NCBI GenBank assembly: GCA_964036195.1
Contig: OZ038458.1
Location: 186,001-250,000, forward strand
Reading direction: 5' to 3'
Source: Sphaerolaimus hirsutus
Lineage: Eukaryota; Nematoda; Chromadorea; Monhysterida; Sphaerolaimidae
DNA: 64,000 nt
Shown here piece by piece: positions 10,130 to 22,101 of the stretch. The translations under genes were made by a program, and so were the position numbers. The stretch's first letter is position 1. Every line of letters begins with the position of its first letter. The notes beneath the pieces were generated by a model. That model had not been told where the DNA came from and searched no databases. It was given only the letters and a program-made list of their open reading frames with translations.

Positions 10130-11187
10130 TAGCCGAGACGCTAAGGTGCTGCTAACCGCACAAAAATCGTTCAGATGCCTTTTTGAAAATGTGGTGATAT
10201 TTTCATAGATTTTTTTTATATTGAAAATTCTCTTTGAAAATTTCATTGTTAAATTGATCTAACATGGATTAGGATTTTGGATGTTTGTTTTATTTTCTTA
10301 TTCCTGTCACTTTTTACTTTTCACTTTTTACTGCCATGATAGAAGTGATCCCCACAGGAAAAAAATTCATGAAACAATGAAAATATCAATGATACACATT
10401 TGCCATTGACATCAGTGCATCAGGGTATGAAAATCACAACCTGTGCTGTGCCAAATATAAAATTATATACGACGACAAAAACCAACAAAACAAAAAAAAT
10501 TGAAAAAATCAAATTTTATATCCGAGAAGCATGCACAAAACAAAAAAATATATATTTGTGCCTACATGCGGCATGTCCTCGCAGCAAAGCACCCTCAGAT
10601 TATCAGATAAAGTTTGTCAAATATACCTGGTGAATTGCCGTCAAATTTTTTATCGTTTCACGGCCGTTGAGAAAATATTCTGACGTTTTTATTTTGCTTA
10701 ACCTACGACAAACTTTTCTGACATTTTACACAGCATCTGACAATTCACAGACATCAATTGACGCCACGTCAACTAGTGTGTGCAGGGCCCATCGACTAAA
10801 AACATGCAATATACTCGGATGACATAACGCCGTACATTTTTCCGGGGAAACACTCCATCATGACGTCATCACTTTCATCGCCATCATCATCTCTCGCCAC
10901 CACGTCATCTTCATGACGTCATCACTTCGTCGTCATCACGTCTTCCATAAGTTCTCGGCTGGCCGTCTGCCAGCCGAAGACATAACTCATATCTGTTTGT
11001 AGAGTATCGTTACCATTCCCCATCACAAATCCAACCCTATCCAGCACCCCTTCAACACCCCCCTGACCCCCCATAATATCCCCCAAATCGCACTCTTCCC
11101 ATTCGTCCACGTTTTCAATGTCCCCTCTGGTCTGGCGCTGTGCCAATTGGTAACAGGTGAGCATGGCAACCCCCAATTGGTCACTTA
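10130..11187. other. Non-coding stretch with two CRE-like palindromes
   Basis: No gene recognised. TGACGTCA occurs at 10861-10868 and 10914-10921, both followed by TCACTT, inside a CATCAC-rich segment. A lone fragment of the ACTAGTGTGTG repeat is near 10770-10790. Confidence 0.4.
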
Positions 11188-11257
11188 AGCCGGAATTACA
11201 GCTCAGCGGCGTTTGACAATTGATTGATGAAAATTGATTACATAATAAATAGACATA

Positions 11258-11701
11258 CCGTATTACCTCGAATTATCCCCCCCCCCTTGAATAAACCCCC
11301 CCCTCGAAATACCCCCCCTAAAATTCGGCTGAGGAAATAATAAACCCCCCCCCTCGAAATACCCCCCCTAACATTGAGTGTAAAGAGAACGTACATGACA
11401 AATACCGCAGTTTGTGGTCTGTACAATGCAGAACACACGTTAAAACTGATGATTGAGTGACGTTAGGGAAAGGTTGATGTGTATATACAGTTATATATAC
11501 CTATATATAAATAAATATATAAAGACATATACATCTATGTAATTGTTCGATTTTTCTACGTCCGAGTATGGGGAATTTCCGAAAATTTCTGGCGAAATAA
11601 TAGACCCCCCCCTCGAATAAACCCCCCCCCTCAAATTATCCCCCCCTCAAATTTTGCTGGCGAAATAATAAACCCCCTGGGGGTATTTCGAGGTAATACG
11701 G
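11258..11701. mobile_element. TA-flanked C-rich element (CCGTATT family), nested
   Basis: TA-flanked termini CCGTATTACCTCGAATTAT and TTCGAGGTAATACGG. The opposite arm of the surrounding palindrome preserves the empty site (AGACATAGGTACAGC when read inverted). This shows that TA was duplicated and defines the ends. Confidence 0.9.
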
Positions 11702-11889
11702 TAGGCACAGCGTTGAAATTTCAGAATTTGATAGTTCTAGTAATTGTGTGTAATGTCCTAAAAAAATTAAGAAAATAATTATTATTCAATAAGTTATTTA
11801 TTTTACGTCAACATTTACACATTCTTCGTCAACATTTCACATCAAACATTTTACGTCAACAAAAAGTTTTGATGTTAAATTAATAACTA

Positions 11890-12279
11890 CCGTATTACCT
11901 TGAATTATCCCCCCCTTGAATTAACCGCCCCCCTCGAATTAACCCCCCCTCAAAATGGGCTGGGGAAATAATACCCCCCCCCCTCTAAATACCTGTACGC
12001 AATGTACATGATGTATATTACTGTTAATTTGCATTGCAGCTACACATAGAGTAGTTTGTGTAGCTATCTGCGTTTTTATGTCTAAATATATCCTGTTTGG
12101 ACACATTTATTACCTATTTTGGGTACGCAAATGCCTACTATTTACTACAATCCTTACAAAAATTTCTGACGAAATAATAACCCCCCCCCCCCTCGAATAA
12201 ACCCCCCTCGAATTAACCCCCCCTCAAATTTTGCTGGCAAAATAATAAACCCCCATGGGGGTATTTCGAGGTAATACGG
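11890..12279. mobile_element. TA-flanked C-rich element (CCGTATT family), nested
   Basis: Starts CCGTATTACCTTGAATTA and ends TATTTCGAGGTAATACGG with TA on each side. The core differs from the 9551 and 11258 copies, so it is a separate subfamily. Confidence 0.85.
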
Positions 12280-12784
12280 TACTTATATAATGATTATTTG
12301 ATAAAAAAATTTTGAGACATTACACACAATTACTAGAACTATCTAATTCTGAAATTTCAATGCTGTACCTATGTCTATTTTGATGTTATCAATTTTACGA
12401 CATCATCATTTCACGTCAAACGCCGCTGAGCTGTAATTCCGGCTTAAGCGCCATGGACTTGGCCGTGCATCTTTGGGCGGTCCCAGAGCTTGTAACATGC
12501 CACTGAAAATGTCTAATGTCATGCAACGTGTCTAGAGCGATGCAAAATGCTCTGCGACGTACGTCTGCCATTTTCCAGGCATTTTCTGTGACTTTAGACA
12601 CTTCGCATGGCATTTGAAAGAAAAAATCGGCTTTCAAGTTTACGAAATCAATAGAAAGGCGGTCGCCAATAGAAGGGCAGGTAAAAAGTTGACGAAAAAA
12701 ATATAAGGGCGCATTTCTATTAGAAGAAATACGGTAGTTTTTATGGAGAAGTCTTTTATTAAATAATTTTGATTTGCAAATGTA

Positions 12785-14071
12785 CCGTATTTCCTCAAAA
12801 TACCCCCCTCGAAATACCCCCCCCCCCCAATTTAGTGTATAGAGAACGTAAATGACAGAAGCTGCGGTTTGTCATCCGGGCAATGCAGAACTCTGTTATG
12901 TGAGAACAGTGTTTTTACCGTCTACACACCTTTACAAGTCTATAGCAGGGTTGGTTTTATAAAAATCATTTGTATACAAATTGTATAAAAATTGTATAAA
13001 AATGTATTTTATTTTTATTTTATTTTTGTTTCATTTTATTTTATTTTATTCCTAAATAATAATAAAATAATAAAATGGGACCATTTTACAAAAATTTTAC
13101 AGAAATTTTACAAAAAATCAGAATCTTGCATGCAAGGCCAGAAAAATGTGATAATTAGACCTAAACATGAAAAACGCGTGACAAATTTTTCCATTACTCT
13201 GCAAAAGTTGCATGCAATAGGTATTGTTAGCTAGCTGCAAGTGTAAAGTTACAATTATCAATAAGAATGGTTTGCATTTTCAGTAGAAGGATTACTGGAG
13301 TGTGCTGGATTTGTAAAACGTCATGCAAAGTGTAATTGTCATGACAAATGTAAAGTAAAGAGTCAATTGACATCTGAAATGTCAAGCAAAGTATGATTGT
13401 CATGACAAATGTCATCCAGAGTGTAAATTGTGTATCTGAATTTTGTGTTTTGGTATCCAAACCTTATGTTTTGGTATCCAAATCTTATGTTTTTGTATCC
13501 AAATGTTCACATAAGATTTGGCTACAAAAATGACAACAAGATTTGGATACAAAAGAAAAGATTTGGATACAATTTGCTTTACAGTTTCCACTTTAATTTA
13601 TATTTGTCATGACAATTGACATTTTACTTAACATTTGTCATGACAATTGACACTTTCCATTTCATTTCATGACATTTTGACACTTTATATGGCTTGGGAC
13701 TGCCCCAGCTCCGCGAAAAAACAGGTTGAACAATAAACAACAGAAAAAAAAATTTTTACAAAAATTATGAATATTTATACAATTTTTACAAAAATATGAA
13801 TTTGTATACAATTTTACAAAAATTCGAATTTTTATACAATTTTTATTTTTATTTTGAAATTTTCCATTTTATTTTATTTTATTCTTCAATTTTCCATTTT
13901 ATTTTTATTTTTTTAAATTCTTTTCTGAGATTTTGCCAACCCTGGTCTATAGAGTCTTATAAATGGCGATTTTTGTTGCATTTTTCGACGTCTGCGTACG
14001 TTTCAAACGACAATTGATTTACTGGGATTTCAAAAAATTTCTGGCGAAATAATACCCCCCCCCCCCTCGAT
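12785..14071. mobile_element. C-rich CCGTATT-family element, right end lost, split by a hAT-like insertion
   Basis: Left end CCGTATTTCCTCAAAATACC after TA (12783-12784). It resumes after the insertion at 12946-13944 and runs through CTGGCGAAATAATACCC into poly-C before breaking near 14070. Confidence 0.6.
12946..13944. mobile_element. hAT-like element, CAGGGTTGG family
   Basis: Termini CAGGGTTGG and CCAACCCTG with a perfect 8-bp duplication GTCTATAG (12938-12945, 13945-13952). AT-rich, no transposase. A foldback of the CCAG-target type, with an eroded left end, occupies about 13227-13695. Same-type termini occur at 18755 and 21487. Confidence 0.9.
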
Positions 14072-14082
14072 TAACCAAGTAT

Positions 14083-14469
14083 AAAGGGTTCATATTTACG
14101 AACGGGATCGACTTTTCAGGATGGGTTTTTTAATTTTCTGGATTAGAGGGTTGTGACTTGTGGTATCGGGATTTCGGTTAAGATCAGATACTCAGGGTTA
14201 TTCTCTTATCTGTAAAATTTAAATAAAAGGTTTAAAAACGCTTTGGTGGCGGAAAGGGCACTCTGTATGTTTTCTTTCACATTTCTCTGTTCAAAAAGTC
14301 ATTGGCAAATTTTTCCGGTATCGCGATTTATTTAAATATTTTTATCGTGGTCGGGTTTGGAATTTGAAAATTTTTGGATTGGAATTATTGGCTTTCAAAT
14401 TTTCGCGATCGGGACCGCAGGATCCTGAGAATGATCAGCATTCTAGATCGGTACCCCGTTTGAACCCTA
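14083..14469. mobile_element. Diverged relative of the TAGGGTTCAAAC hAT-like elements
   Basis: Ends AGGGTTCATATTTACGAACG and CCCCGTTTGAACCCTA are inverted. No clear target duplication. Interior of GATCGGGATC-like words, no coding capacity. Confidence 0.4.
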
Positions 14470-14472
14470 CTA

Positions 14473-15042
14473 AACTCGGCAGACATGAAAGGAATCAGTG
14501 ATTCGGCCCTTACGTACCAATTTTAAATTTCGTTAAAATTGTTAAGTTAATTTTGAATTTGAATGAATGCATTCGAATCGATTCATGGTAAATCTTATTC
14601 AATCCGGACGTTTTATGCGAGAACAGGATAAACTGGACACGCATATTGTCATATGAAAGCAGATAACAAGGTATTTTATTGTAACAGCCCGGACAAATTC
14701 CAACAAAAAAGTACGTATGTGTGCGTGCGATAGAACAAGGGAAGAACGACCCTGTACACTGGACACCACTAGCGAAATCTGGATCCTTTTGAAAATCTAA
14801 AAATTGCTCTGAATAACATAAAATGCTCACTATGTTCGTAATAATAAGAAATTATCGTATATTTATCAAGTGTAGATCTTAAATTCAAATTTCGACGGTG
14901 ACGTTCACTTATCTAATTGAAAAATTTGTTGATGGTCATCCCTACGCATGAAATACGAGTGTCAATAACAATAAAATTGGGTTAGAATGGCACTTGTACA
15001 AAAATTCGTTAGACCATTGACTCGCATAATGTCTGCCGAGTT
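14473..15042. mobile_element. TA-flanked MITE with AACTCGGCAGACAT termini
   Basis: AACTCGGCAGACAT at the left and ATGTCTGCCGAGTT at the right, with TA outside each (14471-14472, 15043-15044). Only the ends are complementary. The interior is AT-rich without recognisable coding. Confidence 0.65.
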
Positions 15043-15266
15043 TACGTATTTATTTTATCCAATTCATTGGCGCTAATTCTAACGAGGGCAACTGAAATCT
15101 CGTGTATTTTGCAGAGTTGTGAAAGCACTGGTATTTCTGCAAAGCATAAGTGTAAATAGACTTTCCAAATTTTGAGTATTTTTACTAAAGTTTAAGGTAT
15201 TTTTAAAATACCGAGGAAAGCCTAAAAAATGTGTTTGAAAGTGCTCTCACTGTCGAGTATTGGAAA

Positions 15267-16065
15267 CAACGATGGGTTGTTCTCCAAAAAAACACTTTCT
15301 GTGTTTTGAGTTTTTCAAAAATGAACCTGTGTTTTGAGTTTTTCTCGAAAAAAAACCTTGAGTAGGTAACTCTGTTTTTATTTCTGTGTTTTGTTGTAGA
15401 AACTCGAGTTTTTTGTTCAGATTGATTGATTTGATTGAGTTTTCCCAAAAAATTCTGATTTACGGCATTTCGATGTGAAAACAGCAGTTTTCTTATAAAA
15501 TATTGGTTTTGCAGATGTTTAACCACACATAACATCTGTGTACTCATTCAAGTGTCAAAAAAGTCCATAAAAATGTCCACTATGAGGACATCCAGATCAC
15601 AACAACAGCATCAACAAAATGACCAGAAATGACAATTTACTCAGTCCAAAATTCTTCAATGGATGTGACTGTATGGAAGAATACAGAATTGATTTGAACT
15701 GCAACTATACTTAAACATGTGAAACTTAAATTGTCAAATCCACCAGGAGATGTGCATGCCATCTTTAATTTCTTTTTTGTTCCATCATAAAATATGAATA
15801 CATTATGTAAATATTTACATACCATACATGCATATCTTATCTTGTTTAGTTTAACTGAATTCATTCAAATCACTTCGCTGAAAAAAAACACAAACTCAAA
15901 AAACTTTTCTGTGTTTCCGTGTTTCTGTGTTTCTGTGTTCTCCACAAAAAAACTCATTTGAGTTTTGAGTTTTTTAAATTTGTCAGTTTCCGTGTTTCTG
16001 TGTAAAACAAAAACACAGAAACTCAATGAGTTTCTGTGTTCAATTTCTGTGTTTTTCCATCGTTG
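15267..16065. mobile_element. hAT-like element with CAACGATGG termini, nested
   Basis: CAACGATGG...CCATCGTTG with a perfect 8-bp duplication ATTGGAAA (15259-15266, 16066-16073). Both ends are made of GTGTTTTGAGTTTTTC and GTTTCTGTGTTTC words. A relative with TAACGATGG termini is at 34485-34951. Confidence 0.9.
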
Positions 16066-16209
16066 ATTGGAAAACACCTTTGTTTTCACTTTTAGTTGAG
16101 TTTATAAATCATTTCCATGTATTATTTCACATTTGTATCATCAACAAGATCATCATGTAAAACAATGCTAACACACACATGTACAAATAACATTCAAATC
16201 ACTAATTAA

Positions 16210-16966
16210 CAGAGTTGCGAAAGTGTATTTACACTTACCCGAAATACCCGGGTAAATGGGTATTTATATTTACACTTACACTTACACGTTCATAAAATAC
16301 CCATACACTTTTTTACACTTTCCTGGGCAAAATACCCGGGTACAGAAAGTGTATTTTTTTCTTTCAGACTGCCCTGTTTTATGCTTTTGAGAAAGCATAA
16401 AATAGGGTCATGTACAAAAAATGCATTGAATGTAGAAAGTATGGCAAATGTACATACTAGCCTTTGATCTCCAACCTTTGATCAGTACTCATGGTATTCT
16501 ACAGTTTCATCATACTTTTGTAAAAAGGACAAGATCAATGGAAATTCACCAGCTGGACACAAAGTCAACTTTTGCATTGACATTTGCTGCATGTCCATTC
16601 TTGCATTTAAACAGTGTGTATCGCATTGCTTAATCAGTAAAATATCGACACTGAAAACCTGCCATTATTAGGGAACTTCATACCACTACACTATTTGTTA
16701 CAGTCTGAAATGTTTCATAAAAGGCTGTAAAATGTGAAATAATGCATGAAAATGATAAATAAATTGATCTAAAGGTGAGAACAGCGGTGTTTTCTAATGC
16801 TCAACAGTGAGAGCTCTTTCTAAAAATGTTTTTACACTTACACTTTTTTTACACTTTCCTAGGTATTTTTAAAATACCTTACACTTTGGTATCCATTCTT
16901 AAAATTTGGAAAGTGTATTTACACTTACACTTACACTTTCCAAAATTAGGTATTTTAACAACTCTG
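16210..16966. mobile_element. hAT-like MITE, CAGAGTTG family, inverted copy, nested
   Basis: Perfect 8-bp duplication CTAATTAA (16202-16209, 16967-16974) around CAGAGTTGCG...TAACAACTCTG. It is the same family as 804-1577 but inserted in the opposite orientation. Confidence 0.9.
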
Positions 16967-17521
16967 CTAATTAAGTATGTCTCTCACTGTACACATCGAC
17001 AAATTGCATATTAAAATACTCAGTTCCTCATAATACCCCCAGCAGAGTTTATTATTTCGCCAAATACCCGGGTACTTTGGGTAATTAAGCGTAAATACAC
17101 TTTCACTACCCTGGCATTTTGTTCCTGCTCCAAATCATTAAGCTTGAATTGATCAGATAAAGCCGACTAACTCAATTGGCTTAATTTACGGTGCAAAATT
17201 GCCATGGGCGAGCCGTCTGCGCAATGGAATTAATTAACACATTTTGATTGTGTTATTTTAACTCGCTTGATTATAAGGCGGGTTTGTAAGCAAAAATGTG
17301 CGCAGTGTCTGTGAAGTGTGTGCTAATACTAACGTAGTCTCCTCTGATTATGATTAAGCCACAGTTTTCGTTTAGTCTTTGATAGAAAATGTGATGGTTT
17401 TTGAATAGGACCCCATCGAACCCCTCCCCCTCCCTGTTGGCTGGGTGAGCAAAAAACATCCCCCTTCGAATATATTTCCTCTCTGATGGGTGTAAAGACA
17501 ACATGTAATATAAAATACTTA

Positions 17522-17910
17522 CCTTATTTCCTCGAAATACTCCCCCTCGAAATACCCCCCCTCGTTTGACCCCCCCCCCTCGAGACCACTATGAAACAAT
17601 CACCCCCCCTCGAAATACCCCCCCAGATTGAGTGTAAAGAGAACGTACATGACAAATACTGCAGAACACACGTTAAAACAATGTCGTAATCACGTTAGAA
17701 CGTTACCATCTACGTACTACTATAAGTCTACAGGAGTCTATACATGTCAGCTTTGATGCATTTTTCTACCCCAGTGTACATCACAAACGACGATTTTGTA
17801 CTAGGATTTGAAAAAATTTCTGGCGAAATAATACACCCCCCCCCCTCGTTTAACACCCCCCCCCCCCTCTCGGGACCACTATGAAAGAATCACCAATCGA
17901 GGAAATACGG
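17522..17910. mobile_element. TA-flanked C-rich element (CCGTATT family)
   Basis: Left end CCTTATTTCCTCGAAATAC and right end GAGGAAATACGG, TA on both sides. Contains CCCCCCTCGAGACCACTATG repeated near each end, an arrangement not seen in the other copies. Confidence 0.8.
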
Positions 17911-18492
17911 TATGTATCAACATGTGACATGTGATGTGTTCTTTTGCAACTGACTTTCCCTTGTGTAGTATTTGATTCAATTACTACAATTAATATTGTA
18001 GTAATTCAATCAAATACTACACTTGTAGCATTGATTTCATTGATTAATAATAACTCCTTCCCATGAATAACTCCCCCTAAAAACTTCTACGAAGAAGTAA
18101 CTTCTATCCCTGGTTATATATTTTTGCTACCATTCTTGGCTATTGTGGCCTACTTTTATTTGTTTTTCTCCCATTTTTATATGCCCTGAAAAACCCTCAT
18201 ATAAAAGCCTATCTGAAATACGTCGTGTCTATCGAGTACTTTCAAACTGCATATGTGAAAGCGAGTACACGTGCTTTTTTCAGAGGAAACGTAAATGTAT
18301 TTAGGTACTCAGTATCCGAGAACCTATTTTACCTACACCTTTTTCGGTTCGGTAAACGTGAATAGTTTACCGAACCAAAGTTGGTTTTAGTAAAATTCTT
18401 TGTACTACAATTGTATCAAAATTGTACCTCACGTTTTTATTCTTCAATTTTTTATTTTATTGTTGCTGTTTTAAATTCAATTCGTGACCAGG

Positions 18493-18751
18493 TGCCAGTC
18501 CCAAGCATTGTAAAATATAAAATGTAACGTAAAGTGTAAAGTAAAGTGTCAAATGTAAAGTAAAATGTAAAGTAAAATGTCAATTGTGATGAAAAGCGTA
18601 AAATATTGAAGAAAAAAGAAAAATATTAAAAAGAAATTCACGAAATCCGTGTGAAATGTATACCGACATGGATAGTGTATGTCGACGGTATCGTGACATT
18701 TGACTTTACATTTGACACTTTACTTTGCACTTTACAGGGCTTGGGACTGCC
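18493..18751. mobile_element. Foldback element of the CCAG-target family
   Basis: CCAGG on both sides (18488-18492, 18752-18756). Ends TGCCAGTCCCAAGC and GCTTGGGACTGCC are inverted. Arms of repeated AAATGTAAAGT / ACTTTACATTT words. Confidence 0.8.
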
Positions 18752-19454
18752 CCAGGGTTGGTTATAGTAATTTTTTTATAGTAAAATTGTACTTTATCGG
18801 GTGGGCGCGCCAGCGCCATCCCTCGCTGCCGAGGGAGGGCGCAAGCGACCCACCCATAATATGGTCAGACACACCTAAATGCGGAAATCGCAAGTTTAAA
18901 ATCGCAATAACTTCGGAACGCAATGCGCTAGTGCAGAACCGACTGCACCATTAAAAAGCCCGTGTCGAAAAGTACCACCATGCAAATTTTCAGATCCAAC
19001 GGTTGAGTTCGAAGGAAGTTATTACGGATTTTCGTTTTCAAGTGGTGTTGTTGTCGTTGTCGTTGTTATTCTTGTTCTCCCGACAATCTTCAAACTGCAA
19101 TAACTTCCTTGAAACACGACCTATTTTCATGGTTGATGGCTCATATGAAAGAGCATATGATGCCATTTCTTATTTTCGGGAATTTTTTTCACAGGCTCCG
19201 CCCACTTTGGAACGGTATCTGTTTGAAATTTTCAAACCTCAATAAATTTAAAATTTGAATACAAATGCAGCAATAAAAAAAATTTGTTGATGTGCGCCAT
19301 GACTAGAGCTTTCAAATGAGCCAATTTTTGGCGATTTTGGTTGAGATTTACAAAAGTTATTCAAGTTTGCTTGTTTTGTGTAAAATGCGCAAACATGCCT
19401 GAACTACTGCTTGATGTGATACTGAGCATGTGACCTTGCATGGTGATTACTATC

Positions 19455-20275
19455 AGGTCATAAATATCTAGTGGTTAATGTCAAGTCAAATGTCAAGTTA
19501 TAAATGTCAAGTCAAATGTCAAGTGATAATGTCAGGCCAAATGTCAAGTGATAAATGTCAAGTGATAGATGTCAAGTGATAAAATATTAAGTGATAAAAT
19601 ATCAAGTCAAATATCAAGTGATAAATGTCAAGTGGTAGATATCAAGTGAAATGTCAAGTGAAAAATGTCAAGTGATAGATGTCAAGTGATAAATGTCAAG
19701 TGATAAATTTCAAGTGAAATGTCAACTTAAATGTCAAGTGATGAATGTCAAGACAAATGTCAATTGATAAATGTCAAGCAATAAATGTCAGGCCAAATGT
19801 CAAGTGATAAATGTCAAGTGATAGATGTCAAGTGATAAAATATTAAGTGATAAAATATCAAGTCAAATATCATGTGATAAATGTCAAGTGGTAGATATCA
19901 AGTGAAATGTCAAGTGAAAAATGTCAAGTGATAGATGTCAAGTGAAATGTCAAGTGAAAAATGTCAAGTGATAAATGTCAAGTGATAAATTTCAAGTGAA
20001 ATGTCAAGTGAAATGTCAAGTGAAATGTCAAGTGATGAATGTCATGTCAAATGTCAAGTGACAAATTTCATGTCAAGTCAAATAACAAGTCATATGTCAA
20101 GTCAAATTTCAAGTGGTAAATGTCAAGTCAAATGTAAAGTTAAATGTCAAGTCTCAAGTCAAGTCAAATGGCAAGTAAAAAGAGAAGTGAGAAGTGAATT
20201 ACAAAGAAAATCAGCAAAAGTCAAATGAGAAGTGAAATGGCAAGTAAAAAATTAAATTGAAAAACTTTGATCAAT
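19455..20275. repeat. Minisatellite-like array of AATGTCAAGTG(A)T units
   Basis: About 0.8 kb of degenerate tandem units of 10-18 bases with the core TGTCAAGT, with higher-order repetition (the block around 19520-19700 recurs near 19790-19970). The open frame near 20001 (MSSEMSSEMSS...) is an artefact of the repeat. Confidence 0.9.
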
Positions 20276-20638
20276 GGATACTGAACTGTGATCCATATTT
20301 CTAGTTAATTTTTTTGTAAACAATCGCATAACGCTATTGTCACAAATATGAGTTGTACATAGAATTATGATACACTCCTAACCTCTTAATGGCGGACCAT
20401 ATTGGTTTAAGAGACATTTCTCAATGAGTTTTGGATATGTCATTTAACACATAGCATATGCAAATATTGTTGGCACGCGCTGGCACCATGCCAGCCAATA
20501 TTTGTAGGATGAAATTCACCCAGTCACATATAAACTTGGCCCTCATCCAAGTTATGGGTTGCATATTTTTGATCAAAATATAGCGCTGTTTGATGTGATA
20601 CTGCCACTATATGGGTCTTCAAGGGTTATGATTTCAAA

Positions 20639-20820
20639 TTGTGCAATTTTATGGAGTGGTGCCATCTACTCCAAAACGGTGCCATTTTCATGGAGTGGTG
20701 CCAACTACTCCAAAATGGCATCATTTTCATGGACTGGCGCCTTCTACTCCAAAACGGCAGTGCCATCTACTCCAAAATGGCACCATTTTTGTGGAGTGGC
20801 ACCATCTACTCGCCAGCATA
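20639..20820. repeat. Tandem repeat of TGGAGTGGTGCCATCTACTCC units
   Basis: Four or more degenerate copies about 40-55 bases apart, each with TTTCATGGAGTGG...CTACTCCAAAA. GGAGT...ACTCC makes each unit self-complementary. Confidence 0.75.
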
Positions 20821-20879
20821 TATATTGTTCAGCAAGACACCTACTGGGTGTCATTCGGGGAAGCCTGGGCCACACAAAA

Positions 20880-21420
20880 GAAGTATATCAGTAAAAAAAT
20901 GGCTAGCCAAACAAAAAGTGGACGCTGCCTCCACAGCAAATAGACATGAAGTGTGTCTCTCAAATGGACATGAAGTGTGTCTCTCAAATGGACATTCATA
21001 TATATATTCATATACATTCATGTTCTACATCAATGTGTACGTCTAACACTGTAATCTGCCTTGAAAACAATTGAATAAATAAAAGTCTGGGTTCAATGTG
21101 AGACATTTCTCACAATGCAGATGTAATGATATATTGCTTTTGTGCATTTAACAGTCAATACATGTAACTCTTGCGATGTAATACAAATAGTCTCTTTATT
21201 CAGGTGGGATATGTAACCACAGTAAAGTGTGTTATCACTGAAGTGTATGCCATTTTCTAAGAAATGATACATTTCTTTTGTGCATCCAATATATATGAAT
21301 GTCCATTTGAGGGATGCACTTCATGTCCATTTGAGAGACACACTTCATGTCTATTTGCTGTGGAGGCAGCGTCCACTTTTTGTTTGGCTTTAGCCATTTT
21401 TTTTTACTGATTCTTATTTT
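20880..21420. repeat. Long inverted repeat with about 130-base arms
   Basis: The left arm (about 20880-21010: GCTAGCCAAACAAAAAGTGG, then repeated CTCAAATGGACATGAAGTGT) is the inverse complement of about 21290-21415. Spacer about 280 bases. Probably a foldback transposon. No target duplication was resolved. Confidence 0.75.
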
Positions 21421-22101
21421 ATTCATGTTTTATTTTATTGTTTAGTTTTCCATTTAAAAAATTTTTTTTTGAGATTTTGCCAACCCTGTTCATGACAGTC
21501 CATTTCTGATTGTGATGACAAGTGGCGTTGCGATGCACTTCGAATATCTCCGTCTATCTCAGTTGACAAAAGTAACTTCTCCACTAATTTCTCTGGCTTT
21601 TTAACTATTAAAAACGTTAAAAAACAAGCTCCTTTTCTGGTAAATAGAAATGTATATTTTACTTGGAGTATACATATTTACATGCATGCGTTTCATACAA
21701 GGAAAGTCTGATTGAACGAGCTTAATTCAATGAAACCTTCGGATTTGACTTGATTCAATTCTTTCAATTTATGCACCCACTTTATTTCCCTTCTAAAATA
21801 AAATATCTGTGACGATAATAGAATTTACTTGTATTATATTTGCAAGGACTTGACCCCGTTAAAACTTATAAAAAATACTTCGTTCTTTTTTCATTGTGCT
21901 ATATTACGAAGATGGTAGAACATAGGAACAGGCGATTTGGAAGGTACCTAAATACGTTAGAAAAGCATTTCACGACAATGCAGAATACTAAAAAATAAAT
22001 GTCCACCTCACGAGGGGTCCTCCAATAAGCCCCCACTTGTATTGTGATTTGTGAAATGACCGCAGCGGGCGAAAGTGCACACTGAGATAAATATTGAGAT
22101 A

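Larger units (their letters stand above)
11188..12444. mobile_element. TA-flanked palindromic element carrying two nested C-rich elements
   Basis: Termini AGCCGGAATTACAGCTCAGC and GCTGAGCTGTAATTCCGGCT are flanked by TA (11186-11187, 12445-12446). The inner arms are also complementary (TTGAAATTTCAGAATT against AATTCTGAAATTTCAA). Nested elements at 11258-11701 and 11890-12279 interrupt the arms. The related palindrome at 48091-48617 has the similar terminus AAGCGGGAATTAGAGCTCAG. Confidence 0.8.
15112..17111. mobile_element. hAT-like CAGAGTTG-family element containing two nested hAT-like elements
   Basis: Starts CAGAGTTGTGAAAGC and ends TTTCACTACCCTG, a mutated CAACTCTG end. Flanking octamers GTATTTTG and GCATTTTG differ at one base. 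Nested insertions are at 15267-16065 and 16210-16966. Confidence 0.7.
18755..21487. mobile_element. Composite repeat region bounded by CAGGGTTGG and CCAACCCTG
   Basis: The left boundary CAGGGTTGG and right boundary TTTTGCCAACCCTG match the termini of the hAT-like element at 12946-13944, but the flanking octamers do not match. This may be a composite of two elements rather than one. It encloses the AATGTCAAGTG array, the TGGAGTGGTGCC repeat and an inverted repeat. An 80-codon open frame at 19003 has no recognisable domain. Confidence 0.35.

Noticed and set aside
2889-10790. A single giant transposon bounded by CACACACGCTAGTTGACA at 2889 and GTCAACTAGTGTGTGC near 10780, carrying all zinc-finger cassettes
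   Set aside because: The ends match the small CACACACTAGTT repeats but there is no flanking duplication, and many other lone ends occur. Coincidental fragments are more likely.
19455-20275. Possible CRISPR-like array
   Set aside because: Units are 10-18 bases, degenerate and continuous with no unique spacers, in a eukaryotic genome. It is a minisatellite.
18755-21487. One 2.7-kb hAT element
   Set aside because: Terminal motifs match the CAGGGTTGG family, but the flanking octamers (GACTGCCC-side and TTCATGAC) do not agree. Kept only as a composite region with low confidence.
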